Shown: one piece after another, positions 1 to 64,000 of the stretch
Position numbering within the stretch: position 1 is the first letter of the stretch
How the letters are laid out: every line of letters begins with the position of its first letter
Assembly: GCF_051106095.1 (NCBI RefSeq)
Contig: NC_135789.1
Coordinates: forward strand, 25,207,264 to 25,271,263
Length of the DNA: 64,000 bases
DNA from: Pogona vitticeps
Taxonomy: Eukaryota > Chordata > Lepidosauria > Squamata > Agamidae
Direction: 5' to 3'
Notes under the pieces: model-generated
Told to the model about the DNA's origin: nothing
Databases searched by the model: none
What the model saw: only the letters and a program-made list of their open reading frames with translations
Position numbers and translations under genes: made by a program

Positions 1-2899
1 TAAAAACACACGCAAACAAAGCCAAATCTAAGGATCGGGACCTTCCTGGACATCTCTCAAGGTGTTGCTGGACTAAAGCTCCCATCGGCTCTTGGGTCTA
101 GCCGCTGGGGATGATTGGAGCTGCCGTCTACAACGATGGCTGCATGGCCACACATTCGGGGACTACAAATCCCAGCCAATCTCCCCCACTCCACCCCAAC
201 AGGTCGCATGAGCCAAAGGGCCTGGGTAACGTAGTCACTCTTCCAAGCTCTGTTCTAGAGGGTTCCAAAAACCAAAACAGCCCTCTCCGTTGCTGGTTCC
301 AGATAAACGACAATGCCAAGATAGACTGCTCCTGCTGATGGAGGTTCCTCCAATTCCTGCCTACTTAGGTTCAATTGCCATGAATGGGAACTTTCGTCCG
401 CATCCCTCTAATTCAATGCCACCCTTAACGATGAGCATTAATTTTTTTTAAAAAAAACCCTACATTCAGCTTTTCTGTCTATCTATAAGAAAGTGACAGC
501 TAAAAAGTTCTGCTCTTCTACATCTCGGGCAGGCAGGGTTTCCAAATTCATGCCGGATTTTAGTTTGCAGGCGGGATTCAGGGAAGCTTTCCAAGATACA
601 ACATCCTACAATGACAAGAGCAGATTGCCTCTTATTAAAAAAACAATGAGGAAGCTCAATTCGCACCACACAATGAGGAGTACAGCCTCCGAGGGACATA
701 CAGCCGCCCATTTGTTTTTTTTAAATCCTTGGCAATCCGGAGTTCTGGGGTTCATTTCCTCTACTTTTTAAGAGGTTAGGGATTTCGGGGTCCTTTTAAG
801 CAGGGAGAAAACAGAGTCCCTGCAGCCGGAACGGCCCTGAACTGGCCCGTCCGAGAGAAACAGCAACGTTCTGTGTAGCTGTCCCATCTGTCTGACACAA
901 CCGTAACTCGTTTCTTCTGCTATCCGTCTCTCATCCTGCAAGGTCCTGAGGGTTAAAAATTAAAAAGCCCGGGGTGACCGCTTTGAGGATCTCACCTACG
1001 AACCAGTCCTAACTCTTTTTTTTTTTTTTTTTGAAAAAACAAAACAAGGAACACACATCAAGGAGCAGGAGAATGCCTGGGGAAACATCCGAGGGATTGT
1101 CCCAAAACTTTTCCCCCCAGTTTCTCATGACGAGAGGCAGGTTCCTTTTGCCCCTGAAATTTCCTAGCTAACACAACTCACGCACCTTTACACATCACTA
1201 TCCTTCTATTGCTACTTTGCAAGAGTTGCAAAGCACCTTGTCAGACTTTTGAACCCATACCTGGCCCCTTCCAGGAATCTCGGGCGAGAATTCCCACAAA
1301 CCCCCAGACAGCTATCTAGGGGATGATGGGTGTTGTAGGCCAGAACCTGGAAGGGGCCAGCTGTTGAACGGTCTAGGGTGCCATAATGTATGGGTCAACC
1401 TCTCTCACACACTTCACTCACGTCTGTCATGGTGGACCCTGAGGCAAATTCAGAAATTCTTCCCTGGTTCGGGTTCCGACGAATGCCCCATTTTCTGCTA
1501 AAAACCAGCCCCGGGTGCCTCCCACCCATCCCGTCCTTCAAGAAAACAAGACCTCTGGCTAATCTCTAAAACTGGCGGGATCGTCATTCGGACTGGAGGT
1601 ACGAAATGGCATCACTTAATGTCCTCCTCTTGTCAATGTCTCAAGACATTGCCTGCAGAAAACCAGCAGCTCAGGGTAAGAATTTGGACGTCATTGGTTT
1701 TTTTCCCCCTGCCAAAATAGGAACACATCTCTTATGGCTGTGTCAAGTCTCGGCATCATCGTGCGCTCCTTCTCGCCACACATTCTGGGAGGCTGGAAAA
1801 CGCTGCCAGGGTCAAGATTTCCAAACGGATTGAAAGTTTTTTTTTTTACCCCAGTGGCACGGCCACCCTGAAGGCGCCACCGCCAGCCAAGTGGGGCCTG
1901 CCATGCCCTCTCCTTGCGCTTGCCAGGGACTGGCCAAGAGGCAGGAGAAAAGGAGGAAGGGGGCACAATAAAGGCCAGAAGCCCCAGGAGACGGCTGTGG
2001 CTTCTCGCCAGGGCGTGGGTCACACCAGAGGCCCGTGAGGGGCGACACTGGTTGTGTTCCTCCCTGCAGAAGTTGGCCGGGCCACAAACTGGGAAAGATG
2101 GTCTCCAAGCCTTCTCCCGAAGAAGACGTGGCTAGGAACTCTTGTCTGGGTAGAAAAACGGGACGGCCCTGCTACAGAATGGGGAGGGGGAGCCCCCGTG
2201 GCGCAGACCCGACGGCCACCAAACAAACACCACAGACATGTTGGGTGCCCTGCAGTGGCTCAAGCAGTTTTCAAGGGAGGGCAGTTTGAAATCGCTCCTC
2301 CAGGAAGTTGCCACGACACTTTTTCCCCTGGAAAAGCAGCTGCTGAGCGGGCCACGCACAGTACCACGGAAGGTGGAGTGAAGATTCACGCCAGCTCTCG
2401 CACACAGGGGGACACGCGCACACACGAGCACACACGGGGAGAGAGAGAGACCAGACTCTGTGGGGGGGGCACATCGCCCAGGCCATGCACGAGCGTGGGC
2501 GTCCGTGGGGCGGCCACGGATGTATCTCACAGAGGGGACCAATATGGAGAACGGCGACACGGGGTGAGGGAACCTGGGTGTGGAAGTCCACGTTAAGCCA
2601 AGGCACCACTTGGGAGGGGAAGAGAGGTGTGTGTTTGTGTGTGGGGGTGTTGTCTGTCCAGGACAAGGCCATGGATGTCCGGAGGGGGCGTGTGGGGTGG
2701 GAAGGGAAGGGAGCAGGGGGGGCTTCTCCCCCCCCCCCAGCAATGCCAGCTTGGGAGCAGCCACCGGCCGATGACAGAAGCTCGCGTGCTCGGTGAAGCA
2801 GCGTGCGTGGGCTCCCGCAACCACGAAGCGCACGAGGAGGCAGGTACGGTGCAGGGCGGGGGGTGGGTGTCGGGTGCCATCCCGTCCCCTCCGCCTCGC
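1..2899. other. downstream of LIMK1; no supported gene
   Basis: The first 1.8 kb is ordinary intergenic DNA with short pieces resembling worn dispersed repeats near 40-130 and 1,315-1,345. From about 1,860 to 2,900 it becomes GC-rich with G- and C-runs. The reading frames here have no recognisable domain. EIF4H, the next gene in mammals, is not visible. Confidence 0.6.
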
Positions 2900-3192
2900 C
2901 GGAAGCGCCCCGGGGAGGCACGGTGTCTATTCACAAGGACTATTTACAGGAGACAGGGTGTGTCCCCCCCCCCCCACTGCCCTCTTCCGTTGCTGCTTCC
3001 GGCTCGTGCCAGGCACACAGCAGAGAGAGCCAGCTCTTGGAAAGAGGGTGTGGGGGGGTGAACGGGTGTTGTGGGACGCCTCTGGGTCTCAGAGACCGGC
3101 TCTGGCCAGGGGAACTGGAGGTGGCTGGTGGGAAACGCTCGGCGAGGGGGTGCCCACGTGGCAGACCCCCCAATGTGTGGGCTCCGCGCGGC
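2900..3192 (-). other. LIMK1: LIMK1 3' UTR (end uncertain)
   Basis: Sequence after the LIMK1 stop must be 3' UTR. No AATAAA is seen on the minus strand in the next kilobase. A weak variant AATAGA lies at 2,926-2,931 in an AT-richer patch, so the transcript may end just below it. This end is a guess. Confidence 0.4.
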
Positions 3193-26208
<23,016 letters not shown>

Positions 26209-26870
26209 GCAGCCGCCCCCCCTCCCGGCCCGGTCGGACGGGCAGCAAGAGCGGCGGTGGGGGCGGCGGGGGCTGGGGGTCCTCTCCTCCTCTTCCTCTT
26301 CCTCCTCCTCCTCTTCTTCGTCTTCCTGGGGGGAGGTTGGGATCGTCCTCGGGGGAGGGGGCGGGCGAGCAAGGGCGAGGAGGCTGCGCCGGCTGCGGAC
26401 TCACCCGGGCCGCCAGCCCTGGGAAAATGGGGCGGGGGAGGGGGAGGGGGAAGAGGAGGAGGAGGGGGGAGGGAGGGAGGGGGCGGGCCCAAAGCGAAGG
26501 GAGGGGGAGAGGAGCGAGGGAGGGAGGCAGCCAGCCCGCCCGCCCAAGCGCGCCCCCGCCTCCGCATCGCCCGCCCCAGCCTTTGCGGCGCGCACGACTC
26601 AGGCAAAGGCGGCGCAGCGCCATCCAAGGCAGGGCAGCAAGGCCGGGATCCTGCGCCCCGCGCAGTCCAGGCGGAGGATCGAGCCCCTTCCCCTCTTCCT
26701 TCAGCCTCCTCCTGGCTCCGCTCCGGGGAACAGGCAGTCCGGGTGCGAGAGGCCAAGGGAGCCCCGGCGCGTGTGCAGAGCGCCGGCAGAAGGGCCGCTT
26801 TTGCCCTCCCCACCTGGGGAGCCGGGGGTCTCCTCCGGGGGTCTTCCAAGAGAATCACGTCCTTGCCCAA

Positions 26871-28339
26871 CTGAGGTCAATCGGAGGAAGAAATGGCTCA
26901 AAGTATTTACGCTCTTGGTGGGAATCAGGGTTCCCTTCTGCTGGGACACCGCCAAGAAGGGGGGGCGTCTGGCGGGGAGGAGCCGTTGCTGAGCACCCTT
27001 TGGTGGCCCACCCCCCCTCCAGCTCCAGACCCACTGGGCAGGATTGTCAAACCCCCCCCCCCCAGCATCTTTTACCAGTTTCCCAGGAGCATTGGGGTCT
27101 TGTTCACAACTCAGAGAAGTTCTTTGGGGGGCTAAAGTTTTCGCCCGAATAAGTAACTTCTCCGATTCCTGATTTTGTTGCCACCAGAACCCAACACAGC
27201 CAGAGGATTCCCTTGATCTCCTAAATGTCACGTCCAAGCAAGAAGTATGTTTTTTTTTTAAAAAAAAAGTTTTCGAGCAGCAGATAAGTGAATCCGCAGA
27301 TCCTGATCCAGCGGATGGCGGGGGTCCTAGTGTACTCACAAATAGCTGGGTTTCTGTAGGATTGCTTTAAAAACCTTCCAACATTGTCCTGGTTATTTCT
27401 TTCTCTCCCGTGACCTCCAAGGATTTTCAACACTCATAGACTGAATCCAGCTTGAGTGGGTGGTTCAGAGAAACCCATTGAAATCAAGGGAGACTTAAAA
27501 TCAAGGGTCTAGCCCTGAGGTGGGGGGGTCCTTTTCATACCCTACAATTACATTTGCTAGGCTTTGCAAGAAAGTGAATTTAAAGGCAGAGACAAAACAT
27601 TATGGATGACCACTGACTGATGATGAAACCACTTCATGTTGGAGAGACTTGACTGAGGTGGCCTTTGGTAACATGTCAAAGGAATCTTGCGCTCACATCT
27701 TGAAGGCTAGTCACAAACACTCAGGAGGCTAATTTGCAAATCACAGGTTAGAAAAGCTCCTGCACTCAGACACTTTTCAGTAGACAAGGAAATCCCCCTT
27801 CTAATGACGGATTATCTGTAATGTATATTCTCTGCTCCACATTTAAATGCCCTCCCTCCTGTTGGCCTTGGGTTTAGGCCAACAGGAGGTGTAACATTCT
27901 CAGTCAAGAATTAGGGCCCATCTCACTGGTCTTTATTGGCATAAAATCCGGGATGGGTTTTTTTTTGGGGGGGAGGGTGTAAAATAAACACTGTGATGGA
28001 TAGTGACTGGGACCAGAGGGTCCCATTACTCCGTGACAAAGGCACCAGAAAGCACCCATGTTAGCAGCTTGGGGAAGGGGGGACACCAAGGACTTAGGTT
28101 CAGAGTTCTCAAGGGAAAGGATTTTTAACCTTTCAGGGTGGAGGAAAAATCCTGTAGAAGAGTTGAGAAGTCATCAAAGCATCATGCCATGGGCAAGCCC
28201 GGAAGAGTGCCAGCTCCCCACCCAAAGGCTCTGAATTTTAATCCTGCTCCACTATAGAGGCAAGCTTCAGCGTTGCCGACTTCTGAAGAGGGCCTTTTCC
28301 AAAAGGGGAAAAGAGAGAAAAAAAGAAAGAAACAGATTC
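26871..28339. other. ELN-LIMK1 intergenic spacer
   Basis: About 1.5 kb of ordinary DNA separates the LIMK1 island from the ELN poly(A) site. An inverted pair GTTGGCCT(T)GGGTTTAGGCCAAC lies near 27,859-27,886. No gene or repeat family is recognised. Confidence 0.6.
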
Positions 28340-29226
28340 TTGTTTCCTTTAAAAAGTTATTTATTAGTCAGGTTTTTATTTCGTTTTAATTTCTGGAAAG
28401 CAGTTATGGTTCTCCTGTACAAAAAAAAGTGTCCCCTCCCAGTTACATCAAAGGTGATTAAACAAACGGAGATGTGGCGCAGGTCGGCTGGTCAGACAGA
28501 CAAGGGTCTCGCACCCGGCCGCCCGTGGTCACTTGGGTCCAGACGGTGCGAGATCAGGTGCCCGGCTTAGGTACGCCGGACCCAGCCCGGTTGGGCTAAT
28601 CCTCCGGGGAAGCTGGTTGCCCACAGAGGCGGTGGCAGCGGCGGGATTAAGGTTAATCTCATTGGCTGTGGCTGTCCTGGCCTGATCTGATTTCCCCGGA
28701 CGGAGGCGGCGGGCCGAGGGAAGTGAAGGATGCTCTGGCTGAAGACTCACAGGATGGATTGGGGGGGGAGCATCCCTCTGCACACACACACATACGCAAA
28801 CACAAATAGAGATCCATAGGGGGGGAGCCGGCAGAAAAGAGTGAAGGTTTGGGGGGGTGCCAACTGGCCAGCGGCTACTGACCCCAGCTGATGGGCCACA
28901 GGGCTCAGGAGCAGGTTAAAGTGCTCGGGCAGACCCACTCCGGAGACGGACCCTTCTCGGCTTCAGCACCAAATCGACCCGGAGAGTGGAACGCAAGGAG
29001 GGCTCCCCCTGCAGGTGGGTTGGGGTAGCACCCGTGGGAGGGATGGGGAGGGGAGGGTGGGAAGAAGGCGATCTGGGTGGGGGGGGCAGGCGGTGAGGAG
29101 AAGGCACAGAACGGTGGCGATGGCGGTGGCGGCTTTTCTCGGGGTGGGTTGAGGGGGGGGTACATTCGAGACCACGCAGTAGCACCAAAGTTCATGAGGT
29201 GAATTGGACGTTCAGATCCTTCCGGG
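28340..29226 (-). other. ELN: ELN 3' UTR
   Basis: The segment between the ELN stop and the poly(A) cluster is about 0.9 kb, similar to the long 3' UTR of other elastin genes. It is GC-rich near the stop and AT-rich at its end. Confidence 0.7.
28360..28390 (-). promoter_or_regulatory. ELN: ELN poly(A) signal cluster
   Basis: On the minus strand there are AATAAA hexamers at 28,360-28,365 and 28,375-28,380 and an ATTAAA at 28,385-28,390. Cleavage is expected near 28,340. Confidence 0.75.
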
Positions 29227-61234
<32,008 letters not shown>

Positions 61235-61817
61235 CTGCAAGAGAAAAGACCATCAGAAGGGCTAAGATTTGGCCCATGGTGGGAGTATGTGTGTGGATGT
61301 GTCCACGATGGTCCTGCTTTTCCCCCCTTCATTCATCACTTTTAAAGTATTTACAGGTTGCATTTTAATCGCACCAGTCAGATGATCCATCAGAGCCAGC
61401 GTGAAGACCAGGAGTAGACCAGAGTAGGACTAAGTAGACCCTAGCCTGGCCATAGAAAATCAGTGAGGGTTTTCATGAAAAACCCCACTCTTTAAGTATC
61501 TCATACCCCTTGAAAACCCTACGAAGGTTGGAGGTGACACCCGTTGTATCTATCTTCCCCCTGGCTTCCACTGAAGTCTTAATATCATCCTTGCTTTTTG
61601 GTTGGCACCTCCCTGCGCTCTGAGACGAGAATAGGAACACTAAATTTATTTATTGCTCTTTTTTGTACATCAATAGACACACTGTGCTATACGGATGCTG
61701 AATTGGGCTATCACTACGACGCTCCCAGCCCGGGGGTGGGGGGGAATCCTTCAAAGACCCTTCCTGTTTTCATTCCTACTCAGTCCTCTTTAACAACAAC
61801 CCTGTGGGGTAGAGAAA

Positions 61818-61851
<34 letters not shown>

Positions 61852-61941
61852 CTGTCCTGATTTTGCCTAAGGATTGATTGATTCATTGATTTCAATTTAA
61901 TATACCACACCCATTAGCATCACAGTGCTGCTCTGATTTAG

Positions 61942-62236
61942 GATTAGGCATCCTTCAGCCTCGAGAGACAATGGTAACATGTTCTGAATGGAGGACTTGG
62001 AACAGCATCTAGTGTGGCTGAGAAGGCCAATTCGAGAGTGACAATCCCTTCTGCACTGGAGACAAATACAGTCTGTCCCCTGTCCAGCTCCCTGGTTTTG
62101 CTTGTTTCGGGACTGCCTCTTTGCCTCGGCTTGCTGGACAAGGGTCTCTTCAAATTTGGAGAGGCCGTGATGCACCACCTGCCTCCAGGCTGGACGTTTA
62201 GAGGTCAAGGTTTCCCATCTGTTGAGGTCCATGGCT
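61942..62236 (-). mobile_element. non-LTR LINE 3' end fragment, second copy
   Basis: On the minus strand frames read DLNRWETLTSKRPAWRQVVH and a Cys/His tail RRDCHSRIGLLSHTRCC. It is the same segment as at 18,172 and is better preserved here. Confidence 0.72.
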
Positions 62237-63579
62237 GGTTCACAATAAAACACACAATCCAATAATTCAATAAAACCAGAGACAACCAAACCACAGAAAA
62301 ACTATGAGCACCAGAGCATTCATCAAACTGCATGAAGCAGAGAGGAGGAACAAAAAATAGTACAGAGGAGAAAGGACTGTGTGGAGATGTAAAAGCACCT
62401 CGCTTTTGACAGCCCCAGGGAGATTTGAACAGGAACCCCCACCCCACCCCTCCGACCCCAGACGTCCTGGTTGCAAAACCGGAATCGCTTATTCCCTCAC
62501 TGACTGGCTCTCTTCCCATTTCGCACTACAACTCCCATCATCCTTAGCCAGCTTAGCCAGTGGTGAGCGATAATGGGCACTCTGGTACAGAAAGATCCGC
62601 AATGCCACCGGTGGGCCACCCTGCAATTACAGCCGAAATGTTACAGTTGTGAGGATAAAGGTTTGGGTTTACAGAGGTTCCCCCCCCATGTATTCCACCA
62701 ACCCTGTGAGGTAGGCCACGAGGTGACCGGTCACATGGTAGAGCTGTCAGACAGGAGGGAGGTGGAGCAAAAGTGTCTTGCTGAAGACTGAGAAGCGTCC
62801 TTTGAATCCATGTTTTTGGGGACTGCTGGAGCCGTGAGGTAATGCCTGCACAGACCTTCGCACCCGCTGCCCACTCTGGCCTGCGTCACAGCTCCGCTCC
62901 AAAGCCAGACCCAAGCTCACATCTGACCATCAGTTGGGATTGTGCAAACAACGGGAACAGACAGATGCAGCTTGTTCTGGTTTGGTGACGCCCCCAGCTA
63001 ACTTCTCTCTGTGGCTTCTTTCCTCCCAAATAAGCACTGGGAAAATTGTGTGTGTGTGTTGTTTTTTAATATCCTCATAGTTTCCAAAGTGGGTGAGCAA
63101 TGGCTGCAGAAAGGAGTTTGTTAAGTTGCCATTTCTCAAAAGTAACTAAAACAATTCTCTTGAGTTTCTTAAACACAAACGACACTGCTCTGGCATGGGA
63201 AGCAAGCTCTCTTCCCACCCATGCTGTCACCACTGCAAAAAAACCCAGCAGAGCAGTCATATGGAAGGGCCAGATGTCTGAGCATGTCAAGAGTTCTCCT
63301 CCGATGCAGAATGAGGCTGCCCATCCCCCCCAGGACAAAAGTGCTTTGGTATGTTAGTGGCACACTGCGCAAGGTGTGATCTTGTCCCTTGCTAAGTCAC
63401 GATCCAAATTTAACTTAGTTATTCCCTTCATTCTCAGCAAAAGGAACAAATTACTAGTTGTTTGGAATTAGTTACTTCAGAGCTGTGGATTTGAAACCCC
63501 AGAGACGAACCTGGTTCCCCCAAAGCCCTCTAGCAGGTTGTCTCTGGAGTGGTGCAGGCACGTTATACAGAGAATCACA

Positions 63580-63835
63580 GAATTAGCGAGCTGTAGAATT
63601 AGGAGGGACCCAAGGGTCATCTAGTCCAACCCCAGACAAGGCAGGAGTCCATACCTCAAACATCCCTGACAGACAGTTGCCCAAGCTCTGCCTGAAAACA
63701 AGCAAGCAAGGAGACCCAGCCTCTTGACAAGGTAGTCTCTTCCGTTGTCGAACACTTTTTACCATCAGGAAAGTCTTCTTGAGGTTTAGCTGGAATTTCT
63801 GCTTCTTGTGATTTGAATTAGAGATGGGCATGAAT
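63580..63835 (-). mobile_element. CR1 LINE 3' end, reversed
   Basis: AGAATCACAGAATTAGCGAG, GGTCATCTAGTCCAACCCCA and CATCCCTGACAGACAGTTGC are the reverse of a CR1-like 3' region. Confidence 0.7.
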
Positions 63836-64000
63836 TAAAAAGTGAATCACCAAATTCATTCCAAAAAGATCACGAATTTGTCTATTCATATTCATACGAA
63901 TTAATGCCCCCAACAAATATGAACCAACGAATTTTTAGTGATTTTTGGTTCATTGATTCGTTCGGCTATCAAATGGCTCCCCAGCCACCTAGAGAGACCA

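Larger units (their letters stand above)
61235..64000. other. upstream ELN intron (intron 1) with repeats
   Basis: No signal-peptide exon or CpG-rich promoter is found here, so ELN exon 1 should lie outside the window. The stretch holds a LINE fragment, a CR1 tail and a (GA)n run near 61,820-61,849. Confidence 0.65.

Noticed and set aside
1-1800. EIF4H, the next gene after LIMK1 in mammals
   Set aside because: I looked for its RNA-binding domain motifs and found none; it probably lies beyond the left edge.
61235-64000. ELN exon 1 with the signal peptide
   Set aside because: No ATG followed by a leucine-rich stretch and a phase-1 donor was found on the minus strand.

Overview
The window is vertebrate nuclear DNA, most likely from a squamate reptile and more likely a lizard than a snake. 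The evidence is spliced LIMK1 and ELN genes together with a squamate-style repeat load: a BovB (RTE) LINE with an open frame, CR1 tails, tRNA-derived SINEs of the Sauria type, TA-flanked pogo/mariner-like MITEs and many long microsatellites. There are no bacterial-style genes. Almost all long reading frames are chance frames in GC-rich or simple-repeat DNA.

Both genes lie on the minus strand, in the same order and orientation as ELN-LIMK1 in human 7q11.23. ELN (tropoelastin) is read from right to left. I find 40 coding exons from 61,234 down to the stop at 29,227; the signal-peptide exon must lie beyond the right edge. The 3' UTR runs to a cluster of poly(A) signals near 28,360. About 2 kb further on is the CpG-rich promoter of LIMK1. 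Its 16 coding exons (26,208 to 3,193) join in frame into a 640-residue LIM-LIM-PDZ-kinase protein. The stretch 1 to about 2,900 lies downstream of LIMK1 and holds no gene I can support.

The centre of ELN (41.5-50 kb) is a tandem array of five modules. Each has one hydrophobic exon of 37-42 codons, one polyalanine Lys-Ala-Ala-Lys cross-link exon, and recognisably related introns. Every internal ELN exon is symmetrical (phase 1-1), so modules can be added or lost without breaking the frame. The last exon encodes only a Gly-Leu-Gly linker before the Arg-Lys-Arg-Lys tail and lacks the cysteine pair of mammalian and avian tropoelastin. A 5'-truncated BovB copy with perfect 12-bp target duplications and an intact 756-codon frame sits in one ELN intron.

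LIMK1 has two notable details. One intron begins with GC instead of GT (after exon 14). A second CpG-rich block inside intron 2 carries a Kozak ATG and a strong donor whose phase fits exon 3, not exon 2. It looks like an alternative first exon giving a LIMK1 form with half of the first LIM domain missing, as known for LIMK2.

Functionally the two genes are neighbours rather than partners. Elastin is a secreted, lysyl-oxidase-cross-linked matrix polymer. LIMK1 is a cytoplasmic kinase that phosphorylates cofilin.
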